A DNA stretch of 64,000 nt from Faecalibacterium prausnitzii (GCF_019967995.1 NZ_CP065377.1:2232001-2296000), one strand, 5' to 3'; positions 15,963 to 24,387 are shown, counted from the first letter of the stretch. Translations and numbers: made by a program. The notes: generated from the letters alone by a model not told the origin.

Positions 15963-17099
15963 ATGGAACAGCGTCATTGGAAGAAAGCCGACATCACCAC
16001 CTCCCTGCTGGGCTACGGCTGCATGCGCCTGCCCACCCTGCCGGACGGCCGCATCGACGAAGTGCGGGCCGAAGCCCTGCTGAACACCGCGCGGGACGCG
16101 GGCGTCAACTACTTTGACACCGCCTACCCCTACCACGGCGGCGAGAGCGAGCCGTTTGTGGGGCGGGTCCTCGCAAAATGGCCCCGCGAGAGCTTTTATC
16201 TGGCCACCAAACTGCCCCTGTGGCAGTGCGATTCGCTGGAAAAAGCCCAGCAGATCTACCGCAGTCAGTTCGAGCGGCTGGGTGTGGACACCATTGATTT
16301 CTACCTGCTCCACTCCCTGCACCGGGCACGGTACGACAAGGCCAAGGCGCTGGGCATCGTGGACTGGCTCTGGGAGGAGAAGAAGGCCGGGCGCATCCGG
16401 AACTTCGGCTTCTCCTGCCACGACAACGCGGACGGGCTGGAACATATCCTGCGGGACCAGCCCTGGGATTTCTGCCAGCTGCAATACAACTACCTTGACA
16501 CCGACGACCGCGCCGAGGAGATCGCGGGCGACCGCGGCTATGCGCTGACCGAAGAACTGGGCATCCCGCTCATCATCATGGAGCCCATCAAGGGCGGCAC
16601 ACTGGCCAGCCTTCCGCCGGACGCCGCGGCGCCGCTGACCGCCCTCGACCCCGCCGCCAGTGCGGCTTCCTGGGCGCTGCGCTGGGTGGGCAGCCACAAA
16701 AACGTCCACCTGATCCTCTCCGGCATGAGCGCCGAGGAGCAGCTGGCCGACAACCTTTCCACCTTTGCACCCTTCCGCCCCCTGAACACAGCGGAAAATG
16801 CCGCTGTGGCCGAGACGGCCCGCATCCTGCACAGCCGCATCAAGATCGGCTGCACGGGCTGCCGGTACTGTATGCCCTGCCCCATGGGCGTGGACATCCC
16901 GGACAACTTCAGCATCTGGAACCGGCTGGGGATGTTCGGCCAGCCGGACGCCGTCCGGCACCAGTGGACCGCCCGCTTCCCGGATGCCGAAAAGGCCAGC
17001 CACTGCGTCCGCTGTGGCAAGTGCGAGGCCGTCTGCCCCCAGCACCTGCCCATCCGCACTGCGCTGGCCCAGCTGCAAACGGAACTGGATGCACTCTGA
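15963..17099 (+). CDS. aldo/keto reductase with C-terminal [4Fe-4S] ferredoxin domain
   Basis: A 378-residue two-domain oxidoreductase. Residues about 1-270 form an aldo/keto reductase barrel (L-G-Y-G-C-M-R-L start; catalytic Tyr in F-D-T-A-Y-P-Y; K-L-P-L; H-S-L). The C-terminal 100 residues carry cysteine clusters C-x2-C-x2-C-x3-(C) in C-T-G-C-R-Y-C-M-P-C-P-M-G and C-V-R-C-G-K-C-E-A-V-C-P-Q, a ferredoxin-type module. Such fusions are common in anaerobic Firmicutes as 'predicted oxidoreductases of the AKR family'; substrate and electron partner are unknown. An AAAGGAG site precedes ATG 15963. Confidence 0.9.
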   Translation: MEQRHWKKADITTSLLGYGCMRLPTLPDGRIDEVRAEALLNTARDAGVNYFDTAYPYHGGESEPFVGRVLAKWPRESFYLATKLPLWQCDSLEKAQQIYRSQFERLGVDTIDFYLLHSLHRARYDKAKALGIVDWLWEEKKAGRIRNFGFSCHDNADGLEHILRDQPWDFCQLQYNYLDTDDRAEEIAGDRGYALTEELGIPLIIMEPIKGGTLASLPPDAAAPLTALDPAASAASWALRWVGSHKNVHLILSGMSAEEQLADNLSTFAPFRPLNTAENAAVAETARILHSRIKIGCTGCRYCMPCPMGVDIPDNFSIWNRLGMFGQPDAVRHQWTARFPDAEKASHCVRCGKCEAVCPQHLPIRTALAQLQTELDAL

Positions 17100-17110
17100 T
17101 CTTCCCGCAA

Positions 17111-17153
17111 GCAAAAATACCGTGTCCCCGGCGTGGGGACACGGTATTTTTGC
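17111..17153. terminator. bidirectional terminator between AKR and helicase-repeat genes
   Basis: A 19-20 bp stem with flanking A- and T-runs, in the convergent gap after 17099. Confidence 0.93.
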
Positions 17154-17162
17154 TTTGATGGT

Positions 17163-19907
17163 TTACCACTTCATGCCGATGGCATCCAGACGGCGGATGC
17201 GGTCCTCGGTCAGCTTCGGGTCATTTTCCGCGCGGGCCGTGCGCATCCGGCGGACCCAGTCGCCCAGACCGAAGCCGTCTTCGCTGCGGTAGGTGGCCGA
17301 CGGCAGCAGGTCGCCGTTGGCCTTGGCATAGGCCGCTGCATGTTCATAGGCCAGGTCCCACTTGGCTATGCGGGCGTCCCACTCCATGCCGATGCCGTCC
17401 AGCCGTTTCACATGCTCCGGCGTTACCTGGAAGGAGTCGGGCCGGGTCTTGCGGGCCGCGCGGAGGTTCGACATCCAGACGCCCAGCCGGAACCCACCGG
17501 CCGTGACGTAATTGGAGGGCACCAGCAGGTTGCCGTGCTCCTCGGCGTACCGGGCGGCTTCCTCAAAGTTGTGCTCCCAGTTCTTCTCCCGCAGGCTCTC
17601 CTTGCCGGAGGGTGCCGCACTCTGCTTGTGGGGCTTTTCGTCCTTGAGCAGCTCGTCCAGCTCGCGGCGATGCACCTCACCCAGGCGCGGGTCGCCAGTG
17701 CGGCGGTACTGGCGCTGGCGGTAGAGCCAGCTGCCCAGCCAGATGCCGTTCTCGGTCTTATAATTCAGCGGGATCTCCAGATCTCCGTGCTCTGCCCGAT
17801 ACTTCTGGGCCAGCTCGAAGCGCTCCCGCCAGGGGTCGTATTTGTCCCAGACCATCCCGATCTCGTCCAGCTGGGCCTTGCGTTCCGGCGTGACGCGGGC
17901 GCTGGAATTGTCCGGGTTCTGCCAGGCGTAGCGCTGGCGGGCGATCCATTTGCCCAGCAGGATGCCGTCCGGTGTGACATAATTGGAGGGCACTTCCAGA
18001 TCCCCGAACTGCTCAGCGTACCGCTTAGCGGCCTCGAAGTTCTCCTGCCACTTGCGGACATTCCGGTTGACCCAGTTGATGCCGATGGCTTCCAGCCGCT
18101 CGACCTGCTCCGGGGTCAGCTCGCCGTTCTTATAGGCGCTGCGCTGGCTGCTGAGCCAGACGCCCAGCGCGAAGCCATCCGGCGTAACGTACTTGATGGG
18201 TGCTTCGAGGTCTTTGTGTTCGAGATAATAGCGGGCGGCTGCGGCGTAGCTCTGCTCCCACAGGTCGGTGGAAGCGTTCCACACCATACCGATGCTCTCC
18301 AGCCGCTCGATGCGGGCGCGGCTCAGGTTGCCGCTGACGTAGCGCTGACGGTTATAGACGATCCACTCACCCAGGGCAAAGCCGCTGCGGTCGCGGTAGC
18401 GCACCGGCACCAGCAGGTCGCCGTGGTCGTCGCGGTACTTCTGCGCCGAGGCAAAGGCCTTTTCCCAGGCCAGCTCCGAGCGCTGCTTCCAGCCGATGTT
18501 CAGCTTGTCCAGCCGGGCGATGCGGTCTGCATCCAGACGGCCCGGCTTCTGCCCGGCCCGGACCTGGCGCTGCGTTTCCAGCCAGCGGCCCAGAGGCAGG
18601 CCGTCCTCGGTCAGATAGTTATAGGGCAGTTGTAAATCACCCCGCTCTGCGGCCACAGCCGCCGCCGCTGCATAAAAAGCCTCCCACCGGGCTTCCAGTT
18701 CCTTTTTCAGGCGGCAATACAGGTGGTAGCTCTGGCGCATGGGCTTCTGCTGCTGGAAGCCGGGGTGCTCGCTGCCTGCGCGGAGCATGGCGGTGGTGCA
18801 TTCCTTTTGCAACACACGGCCATTGCCCAGACCGTCGAACCGGGCGGTCAAGTCGAACACCGGGATGGGCTTGCGGCCGCAGGCCACCAACGCCCGGCAG
18901 AGCATCTGGCGGAACCGGCCTGCCTCGCCGGTCTCGCGGACCAGAATGGCACCCGCCAGCCCCTCAATGGGCTGCTGGACGCCCGGCGAGTTGACGCAGA
19001 ACAGCACCTTCGGCCCCGTTTCGGTGGAGGTGCAGAACCGTTTCACCGCCTCGGCGTCGCGCAGGCAGTCGCACTCGGCACGGTAGAAATGAGCATTCGA
19101 ATCCACGGTGCGGAGGAACTCTTCCAGCTGCTCCTGCACCTCGTCGAGGTAGTCCTCCGACTCAAAGATGGCCAGATAGCGGCCCTGAGTGTCGGTCAGG
19201 ACGCGGGGCATCAGGGCGATGGGGTTCTCGGCCTGCCGCACCGACCAGTTGATCTCATCGTATTGTGCGCTCAGCGCGTTGGTCTGCGCGGGCAGGTGCA
19301 GGTTCTTGATCCGGGCACGGAGCAGGTTCATCTGCCCTTCCTGCGGCCAGAGCATCGCGGCGTAGTTCGACGGCACCGGCAGGGTGCCCAGCGCCATTCC
19401 CTCGCCGACCGTCATCCGGGAGACGACCGTCCCCTCGAAGAGTTCCGCAGCCGCCTGGCATTTCTGGTCGGTGCTGTTGGGCACTGTCAGGCCCAGCAGC
19501 TTTGCCTCCGGGCACAGACGGAGCAGCCGCTGGGCCGATTTTGCCCAGCAGGCCGCCGTCACTTCATGGTAGCAGTCGAAGATCAGGTAATCCGGCTTGC
19601 GTGAGGCCAGCCGGACCCACTCCTCGGCCGACGCCTCGGCCAGCACACCGCAGTCGCAGAAGATGAGGTTCTCCGGCAGCACACCGTCGTTGTAGCGGCG
19701 GACATCCTCCCTGCGCAGGGTCAGCCGCGCCGCACCGTACACCAGCCAGATGAACGACGCCTGCGGATGGTCCGCGATGAGCTGCCATGCAATGCAGCTC
19801 TTGCCCGTGCCGGTGGCATGTTCCACTGCTGCTTTTCCGTTTTGTTCCAACGCAGCGGCAACCTTTGCATACGCCTCCGCGTTGACCTTGTTCAAACTGA
19901 TCGGCAT
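17163..19907 (-). CDS. SF2 helicase-like protein with seven helicase-associated (HA) repeats
   Basis: A 914-residue protein. The N-terminal part (about 1-390) resembles a superfamily 2 helicase core: Walker A A-T-G-T-G-K-S (31-37), motif II D-C-Y-H (111-114) and a motif VI-like R-F-R-Q-M-L-C-R-A-L. Motif II has Cys where the catalytic Glu of DEAH/DExH should be, and motif VI has Cys where Gly is usual, so ATPase activity is doubtful. From about residue 410 to the end come seven repeats of 65-70 residues with the pattern W-E-x2-[YF]-x2-A-x2-Y-x4-G-D-L-x-[VL]-P-x2-Y ... G-x2-L-G-x-W-x4-R ... L-x2-I-G-M-x-W, the HA domain, presumed to bind nucleic acid. Role unknown. Confidence 0.82.
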   Translation of the reverse strand: MPISLNKVNAEAYAKVAAALEQNGKAAVEHATGTGKSCIAWQLIADHPQASFIWLVYGAARLTLRREDVRRYNDGVLPENLIFCDCGVLAEASAEEWVRLASRKPDYLIFDCYHEVTAACWAKSAQRLLRLCPEAKLLGLTVPNSTDQKCQAAAELFEGTVVSRMTVGEGMALGTLPVPSNYAAMLWPQEGQMNLLRARIKNLHLPAQTNALSAQYDEINWSVRQAENPIALMPRVLTDTQGRYLAIFESEDYLDEVQEQLEEFLRTVDSNAHFYRAECDCLRDAEAVKRFCTSTETGPKVLFCVNSPGVQQPIEGLAGAILVRETGEAGRFRQMLCRALVACGRKPIPVFDLTARFDGLGNGRVLQKECTTAMLRAGSEHPGFQQQKPMRQSYHLYCRLKKELEARWEAFYAAAAAVAAERGDLQLPYNYLTEDGLPLGRWLETQRQVRAGQKPGRLDADRIARLDKLNIGWKQRSELAWEKAFASAQKYRDDHGDLLVPVRYRDRSGFALGEWIVYNRQRYVSGNLSRARIERLESIGMVWNASTDLWEQSYAAAARYYLEHKDLEAPIKYVTPDGFALGVWLSSQRSAYKNGELTPEQVERLEAIGINWVNRNVRKWQENFEAAKRYAEQFGDLEVPSNYVTPDGILLGKWIARQRYAWQNPDNSSARVTPERKAQLDEIGMVWDKYDPWRERFELAQKYRAEHGDLEIPLNYKTENGIWLGSWLYRQRQYRRTGDPRLGEVHRRELDELLKDEKPHKQSAAPSGKESLREKNWEHNFEEAARYAEEHGNLLVPSNYVTAGGFRLGVWMSNLRAARKTRPDSFQVTPEHVKRLDGIGMEWDARIAKWDLAYEHAAAYAKANGDLLPSATYRSEDGFGLGDWVRRMRTARAENDPKLTEDRIRRLDAIGMKW

Positions 19908-19961
19908 CGTTTTTCTACCTCCAGGATTGATCTTCTTGCAAAGAATTTTTCTTATAAATCT

Positions 19962-19989
19962 ATTATGGCAAAAAGCACTTTCTTGTCAA
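19962..19989 (-). promoter_or_regulatory. promoter of the HA-repeat gene
   Basis: Minus-strand TTGACA (19984-19989), a 16-bp spacer and CATAAT (19962-19967); the GGAGGT ribosome site follows near 19920. The rest of the 19908-20200 gap holds no gene that I can see. Confidence 0.6.
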
Positions 19990-20200
19990 GCATTCCCGGA
20001 AAAAAAGAAGATTTCGGATAAAAAATACGATATTTTTCCCATTATTTTTGGGTCATCCCAACCAACTTCCAGCATAGCTTCGGCCATCCTCAAAACGAAA
20101 CACCGCACAAACACCGAGCGCAGCCCTCCCGCAATGCCCTGTTTTTCCGCAGCACAGCGCCTCTGCCTGCAAAATGTTCCGCCGCCCCGGAAGCAGCTGC

Positions 20201-20246
20201 AAACACAAAGACCGCCTGCCGAACGTTTCCTTCAGCAGACGGTCTT
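20201..20246 (-). terminator. tRNA-Gln terminator
   Basis: On the minus strand, stem 20235-20246 with 20208-20219, then a T-rich tail (20201-20209). Confidence 0.75.
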
Positions 20247-20249
20247 CAG

Positions 20250-20320
20250 TTGCGCCAGCAGGAGTCGAACCTACGATGGGGGAGTCAAAGTCCCCTGCCT
20301 TACCGCTTGGCGATGGCGCA
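20250..20320 (-). tRNA. tRNA-Gln (anticodon TTG)
   Basis: Minus-strand cloverleaf: acceptor TGCGCCA/TGGCGCA, D-arm GCC...GGC, anticodon stem GGGGA/TCCCC with loop C-TTTG-AC giving anticodon TTG, a 4-base variable loop and T-arm GTAGG-TTCGACT-CCTGC. The discriminator is A (20250), and CCA is not encoded. It has its own promoter and terminator. Confidence 0.93.
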
Positions 20321-20334
20321 TTGTCGTGAGTATA

Positions 20335-20363
20335 AGTATAGTAGAATGTTCCCCATTTGTCAA
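20335..20363 (-). promoter_or_regulatory. tRNA-Gln promoter
   Basis: Minus-strand TTGACA (20358-20363), 17-bp spacer, TATACT (20335-20340), 14 bp before the tRNA. Confidence 0.85.
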
Positions 20364-20375
20364 GCAAAAACATCG

Positions 20376-20404
20376 TTGACAAAACCGGCCCGGTCCCTTA
20401 TGAT
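20376..20404 (+). promoter_or_regulatory. promoter of the 57-residue gene
   Basis: TTGACA (20376-20381), 17-bp spacer, TATGAT (20399-20404). Its -35 lies 12 bp from the divergent tRNA-Gln -35. Confidence 0.8.
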
Positions 20405-20431
20405 AAAAGAAAAATGAAAGGGGGATGGTCT

Positions 20432-20605
20432 ATGGGCCCCTGGTATTATGAGGTCGTCAGCTTTGACGGCGATTACGTCAACCTGCGCCGCACCGACATC
20501 GCCAGCGACGAGCTGAACCCCGTTGCGCTGGCGCTCCTGCCGCCGGAGATCGAGGTCGGCAGCAAGATCAAGTGCGAATACTTCCAATACGAGATCATCG
20601 GCTGA
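20432..20605 (+). CDS. small hypothetical protein
   Basis: A 57-residue soluble acidic protein (W-Y-Y-E-V-V start, C-terminal C-E-Y-F-Q-Y-E-I-I-G) that I do not recognise. The alternating hydrophobic pattern suggests a small beta-rich fold. Real expression is likely: a near-consensus promoter, a purine-rich AAAGGGGGA site before ATG 20432, and a terminator right after the stop. An upstream in-frame ATG at 20357 would start before the promoter and is not used. Confidence 0.7.
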   Translation: MGPWYYEVVSFDGDYVNLRRTDIASDELNPVALALLPPEIEVGSKIKCEYFQYEIIG

Positions 20606-20613
20606 ACGCAGAA

Positions 20614-20658
20614 GAACGCCCGGAGTGCAGATCGTGCGCTCCGGGCGTCCGTTTTTGC
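20614..20658. terminator. terminator between two small convergent genes
   Basis: ACGCCCGGAG pairs with CTCCGGGCGT, followed by a T-run on the plus strand; a weaker T-rich tail is present on the minus strand. Confidence 0.8.
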
Positions 20659-20661
20659 TCT

Positions 20662-20856
20662 TCAGTTGCGGTAGCAGCGGTCCTGCCCGACGAGCCAGTC
20701 CTCGCACAGGCGCTGGGCCTCCTCCACGCTGCGGCTGACACAGTGGAACAATGCACCGTGGAGCGAGCAGTAGGAGTAGCGGACTTTGGGCACCCCATTG
20801 GGATCTCGGAATTTTTCACAGCGTTCCTGTCCGGGCATCAGATAAAGTTGTTCCAT
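20662..20856 (-). CDS. small cysteine-containing hypothetical protein
   Basis: A 64-residue soluble protein with five cysteines (in E-R-C-E-K, Y-C-S-L-H, F-H-C-V-S, L-C-E-D and D-R-C-Y) but no clear zinc-finger spacing. ATG 20856 follows AAAGGAGAG. It stands alone, convergent to the 57-residue gene. Function unknown. Confidence 0.65.
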   Translation of the reverse strand: MEQLYLMPGQERCEKFRDPNGVPKVRYSYCSLHGALFHCVSRSVEEAQRLCEDWLVGQDRCYRN

Positions 20857-21041
20857 AAAGCCGCAGCTCTCCTTTGTTTCATCTTGGGTGTGCCGTGCAC
20901 ACGCTGTGTCCTATTGTAGCACTTCCCGCCGCCGGGCGCTATTCGCTGTTTCCACAAAAAACCGGACGGAACTTCGGGGCTTCTTCCCTCTTGACAATTC
21001 CAGATCTTGTGATAAGAAGCAGGCCGCAACTGCTTTCCCTC

Positions 21042-21070
21042 TTGTAAAATCCGGCCAAAACGGTTATGAT
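21042..21070 (+). promoter_or_regulatory. pepT promoter
   Basis: TTGTAA (21042-21047), 17-bp spacer, TATGAT (21065-21070); AAAGGAG then precedes ATG 21104. Confidence 0.7.
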
Positions 21071-21103
21071 AGAATCAAATAAAAAACAAAGGAGCATCAA
21101 CCT

Positions 21104-22321
21104 ATGCGTGCTTACGAGCGACTGTTAAAATACGCCCGCGTTTACACCACCTCTGACCCCAATTCCGGCACCCATCCCTCTGCCGAGCGGGAATTCGACC
21201 TGGCCCATATCCTTGTGGAGGATATGAAGGCCATCGGCATCGAGGACGCCTTTGTAGATGAGCACTGCTACGTCTACGGCACCCTCCCCGCCACCCCCGG
21301 CTGTGAGGACAAGCCCGCGCTGGGCCTCATCGCCCACATGGACACCGCACCGGACGCTTCCGGTGAGAACGTGAACCCCATCCTGCACGAGAACTACGAT
21401 GGCCGTGACGTCACCCTGCCCGCCACCGGCATGGTCATGAAGGTCTCCACCTTCCCCTTCCTGAAAGAGCTGAAGGGCGAGACCCTCATCACCACCGACG
21501 GCACCACGCTGCTGGGTGCCGACGACAAGGCCGGTGTGGCGGAGATCCTGACCGCCGCCGAGACCCTCATCGCCGAGGGCCGCCCCCACGGCAAGCTCTG
21601 CATCGCCTTTACCCCCGATGAGGAGATCGGCGAGGGCGCTTCCCTGTTCGACATCCCCGGCTTTGGGGCCGACTTTGCCTATACCGTCGATGGCGGCGAT
21701 GTGGGCGGCATCGAGTACGAGAACTTCAACGCCGCCAGCGCCACCGTCACGGTCCACGGCTTCTCGGTCCACCCCGGCTCCGCGAAGGACGCGATGATCA
21801 ACGCCTCCAACGTGGCCATGGAGTTCCACCAGGCCCTGCCCGTCATGGCCCGCCCGGAGACCACCGAGGGCCGTCAGGGCTTCTACCACCTGTGCCAGAT
21901 GTACGGCGATGTGACCGAGGCCAAGCTCGGCTACATCCTGCGTGACCACGACGCAGGCAAGCTCCAGTTCAAGAAGGACAACCTTCTGCACATTGCCGAC
22001 TACCTGAACGGCAAGTACGGCGACGGCACCGTGGAAGTGGAGATCAAGGACAGCTACCGCAACATGATCGAGAAGATCAAGCCGCACTTCCACCTGGTCG
22101 AGAACGCTCGCAAGGCCATCGAAAAGGCCGGTCTGACCCCGGAGGAAGTCCCCGTCCGCGGCGGCACCGACGGTGCCGTCCTGAGCTGGAAGGGCCTCCC
22201 CTGCCCGAATCTTGGCACCGGCGGCTTCAACTTCCACGGCGTGTGCGAGTGCACCACCGTCGAGCGGATGGACAAGGCGGCCGAAGTCCTGCTGAATATC
22301 GTGGAGATCTACAGCAAGTAA
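21104..22321 (+). CDS. pepT: peptidase T (tripeptide aminopeptidase)
   Basis: A 405-residue M20 metallopeptidase that removes the N-terminal residue of tripeptides in the cytoplasm. Zinc ligands are in H-M-D-T-A-P-D (about 78-84), G-A-D-D-K-A-G (about 140-146), the catalytic/ligand Glu pair in T-P-D-E-E-I-G (about 173-179) and V-D-G-G-D. The C-terminal R-G-G-T-D-G-A and the final His near residue 380 complete the PepT pattern. Length is standard for PepT. It is a single-gene unit between its own promoter and a bidirectional terminator. Confidence 0.95.
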   Translation: MRAYERLLKYARVYTTSDPNSGTHPSAEREFDLAHILVEDMKAIGIEDAFVDEHCYVYGTLPATPGCEDKPALGLIAHMDTAPDASGENVNPILHENYDGRDVTLPATGMVMKVSTFPFLKELKGETLITTDGTTLLGADDKAGVAEILTAAETLIAEGRPHGKLCIAFTPDEEIGEGASLFDIPGFGADFAYTVDGGDVGGIEYENFNAASATVTVHGFSVHPGSAKDAMINASNVAMEFHQALPVMARPETTEGRQGFYHLCQMYGDVTEAKLGYILRDHDAGKLQFKKDNLLHIADYLNGKYGDGTVEVEIKDSYRNMIEKIKPHFHLVENARKAIEKAGLTPEEVPVRGGTDGAVLSWKGLPCPNLGTGGFNFHGVCECTTVERMDKAAEVLLNIVEIYSK

Positions 22322-22334
22322 ATACAGAGACAAC

Positions 22335-22371
22335 AAAAAAGGAAGAGCGGCGATGTCGCTCTTCCTTTTTT
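22335..22371. terminator. bidirectional terminator between pepT and trkH
   Basis: AAAAAAGGAAGAGCG pairs with CGCTCTTCCTTTTTT around a 7-base loop. Confidence 0.93.
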
Positions 22372-22376
22372 GTTTG

Positions 22377-23753
22377 TCAGCCCACGTTGATATGCCCCAC
22401 CGGCAGGATCTTGCGCTTGTTGTCACCGGGCTTGACCGTCAGGCTGATGGCCAGCGAGACCGGGCCCACGCGGCCCATGAACATGACCAGCATGTACAGC
22501 AGCTTGGCCCCGACATTCAGCTGGCTGGTAACACCCACCGACAGGCCCACCGTGCCGAATGCCGAGCAGGACTCAAAGATGGCGTCGATGACGGACACGG
22601 CATCCGAGGTGTTGTAATAGACCACCACCGCCGAGCCCAGCGATGCCACGATGCCCAGCATGATGATGGTCAGTGCGCGGTAAACGGTCTTGGACTCGAT
22701 GTGGTGCTCGGCGATCACACAGTCGTCGCGGCCCTCCGCCACGCTGCGGATGGTCAGGATCAGCACAGCAAATGTTGTCACCTTGACGCCGCCGCCCGTC
22801 GAACCCGGTGCCGCACCGATGAACTGCAACACGCTCATCAGGAGCTTGGTGACCGGCCCGCAGGCCGCCAGGTCGATGGTGTTCATGCCCGCCGTACGGG
22901 TCGAGACCGACTGAAAGAGCGACGCCATCACCTTGCCCGGAACCGACAGCCCGCCCATGGTGGCCGGGTTCGACCACTCCATCAGACAAATGAGCGCCGC
23001 GCCGCCGACCCACAGAATGGCCGAGAACGCCAGCACGACCTTCGCGTGGAGGGACAGGCGGCGTTTTTTGCGAAATTCGCCCAGCTCCACCCAGACCATG
23101 AAGCCCAGACCGCCTGCCATGATGAGGAACACGACAACGGCCTGCACGTAATAGTTGTTGACATACGGCGCCAGCGACGAATACGGCCCGAACCGGCCAA
23201 ACAGGTCAAAGCCTGCATTGCAGAACGCCGAGATGGCCGTGAAGATGCTGATCCAGACCCCTTCCAGCCCGAACTGCGGCACAAAGGCACACGCCAGCAG
23301 CACAATGCCAATGGCCTCGAACAGGAATGCCAGCCGGATGACGATCTTCAGCACCTCGGTCGCCTGCGAATAGCCGCTGGCCGAAACGCTCTCGCCCAGC
23401 AGCCGCAGGTCCCGGAAGCCCATCCGCCGCTTGGCCGCCAGCGCAAAAAAGCTGGTCAGCGTGACCAGGCCCAGGCCGCCGACCTGGATGAGCAGCAGGA
23501 TCACCACCTGCCCGAACATCGTGAACTGCGTCCACGTATCCCGCACGACGAGGCCCGTCACGCAGGTCGCACTCGTTGCGGTGAACATCGCATCCACCAC
23601 GCCCAGCCGCCCGCTGCGGCTGGCGATCGGCAACGTCAGCAGCAGCGTCCCCAGCGCGATCACCAGCACAAAGCTCCCGCAGATGATCTGTGTCGCATTG
23701 CTGCCCACCAGCCAACCTTTGGGGTGGTTCTTCTTTTTTCTGGTTTTTCCCAT
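22377..23753 (-). CDS. trkH: TrkH family potassium uptake protein
   Basis: A 458-residue K+ transporter subunit with the four membrane-pore-membrane repeats of the Trk/Ktr family. Filter-like glycines are visible in S-A-T-C-V-T-G-L, F-C-N-A-G-F-D, T-R-T-A-G-M-N and A-F-G-T-V-G-L-S. The basic N-terminus (K-T-R-K-K-K-N) precedes helix 1. Such proteins need a TrkA/KtrA RCK subunit for gating, and none is encoded here. ATG 23753 follows AAGGAG. The length fits KtrB-type proteins of Firmicutes, so 'ktrB' is an alternative name. Confidence 0.92.
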   Translation of the reverse strand: MGKTRKKKNHPKGWLVGSNATQIICGSFVLVIALGTLLLTLPIASRSGRLGVVDAMFTATSATCVTGLVVRDTWTQFTMFGQVVILLLIQVGGLGLVTLTSFFALAAKRRMGFRDLRLLGESVSASGYSQATEVLKIVIRLAFLFEAIGIVLLACAFVPQFGLEGVWISIFTAISAFCNAGFDLFGRFGPYSSLAPYVNNYYVQAVVVFLIMAGGLGFMVWVELGEFRKKRRLSLHAKVVLAFSAILWVGGAALICLMEWSNPATMGGLSVPGKVMASLFQSVSTRTAGMNTIDLAACGPVTKLLMSVLQFIGAAPGSTGGGVKVTTFAVLILTIRSVAEGRDDCVIAEHHIESKTVYRALTIIMLGIVASLGSAVVVYYNTSDAVSVIDAIFESCSAFGTVGLSVGVTSQLNVGAKLLYMLVMFMGRVGPVSLAISLTVKPGDNKRKILPVGHINVG

Positions 23754-23874
23754 GAAGTGCTCCTTCTCCCGCACCGGCAGCCACTGCGCTCCCGATGCAG
23801 CATCGTTCTTGCCTTCCCCGTTCCGGGGTCAGCATCTCCCTTATAGGATACACCTTTTTTCTTTTTCGTTCAAC

Positions 23875-23903
23875 TTGATTTTCTCTCCAACTTGCGGTAT
23901 TAT
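23875..23903 (+). promoter_or_regulatory. promoter in front of the broken tRNA-Arg
   Basis: TTGATT (23875-23880), 17-bp spacer, TATTAT (23898-23903), with TATAAT overlapping at 23901-23906. Nothing this strong lies just before the intact tRNA-Arg at 24169, so this may also serve that gene by read-through. Confidence 0.6.
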
Positions 23904-23921
23904 AATGAGGTATGGTTCTGT

Positions 23922-23959
23922 CTCTATACCTCAGCTGGATAGAGGGTTCGCCTCCTAAG
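23922..23959 (+). pseudogene. truncated tRNA-Arg(CCT), 5' half only
   Basis: The D-arm (C-T-C-A-G-C-T-G-G-A-T-A-G-A-G) and the anticodon-stem 5' strand plus loop (T-T-C-G-C-C-T-C-C-T-A-A-G) of a tRNA-Arg are present behind a promoter, but the sequence leaves the tRNA pattern after 23959 and no T-arm follows. The 9-bp word at 23951-23959 recurs in the intact tRNA at 24200-24208. Confidence 0.6.
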
Positions 23960-24054
23960 AATTCGGTCAACCTGATACCTTGGGTGAAGAAGTGATTGCT
24001 CTAATCAAAAGCAAGACTGGGGATCGAGATTTTCCCAACAAATTTTGATGCAAC
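23960..24054 (+). pseudogene. coding-like fragment after the broken tRNA
   Basis: A frame ending at about 24046 reads G-Q-P-D-T-L-G-E-E-V-I-A-L-I-K-S-K-T-G-D before F-P-N-K-F-stop. It resembles the C-terminal end of a protein but has no start. Source not recognised; it may be left from an integrated element. Confidence 0.3.
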
Positions 24055-24168
24055 AACTTTACCATCGTCCCGGTTGCAAAGCAGTCGGTCACTTCGTTGT
24101 GAAAAGCATTCCACACATTTGTTTCCAAGTGCGTTGAATTTCAAAAAATCAACGATAATACATAATAT

Positions 24169-24242
24169 GCCTCAGTAGCTTAGCTGGATAAAGCGCCTCC
24201 CTCCTAAGGAGGAGACCGCAGGTTCGAATCCTGTCTGGGGTA
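24169..24242 (+). tRNA. tRNA-Arg (anticodon CCT)
   Basis: 74-nt cloverleaf: acceptor GCCTCAG/CTGGGGT with two G-T pairs, D-arm with A-G-C-T-G-G-A-T-A-A-A-G-C, anticodon stem CCTCC/GGAGG with loop CTCCTAA (anticodon CCT), T-arm GCAGG-TTCGAAT-CCTGT, discriminator A. CCA is not encoded. A terminator follows. Confidence 0.92.
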
Positions 24243-24252
24243 TCCCTTTATG

Positions 24253-24300
24253 AAAATGCGAAGGTCATTTTTCCATGTGAAAGACGATCTTCGCATTTTT
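24253..24300 (+). terminator. terminator after tRNA-Arg
   Basis: GAAAATGCGAAG(GTC) pairs with (GAT)CTTCGCATTTTTC; the T-run ends at 24300. Confidence 0.8.
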
Positions 24301-24326
24301 CATTTTGAACCTATCACCAAAATTAG

Positions 24327-24387
24327 CCAGCTAATGCCATTAGCAGAATTTTCAGTTCCAGCTAATAAAATCAGGCTTCCAGCTAAT
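24327..24387 (+). repeat. three direct repeats CCAGCTAAT near the tRNA-Arg
   Basis: Identical 9-bp words at 24327-24335, 24358-24366 and 24379-24387 in a 400-bp stretch without genes (24243-24639). Further on, GTAAAT occurs three times between 24456 and 24495. Short direct repeats next to a tRNA target are the sort of arm sites used by integrases; no integrase gene is present. Confidence 0.45.

Noticed and set aside
19908..20250. Small frames between the HA-repeat gene and tRNA-Gln
   Set aside because: No ribosome sites or plausible protein composition; the stretch contains only the promoter and terminator listed.
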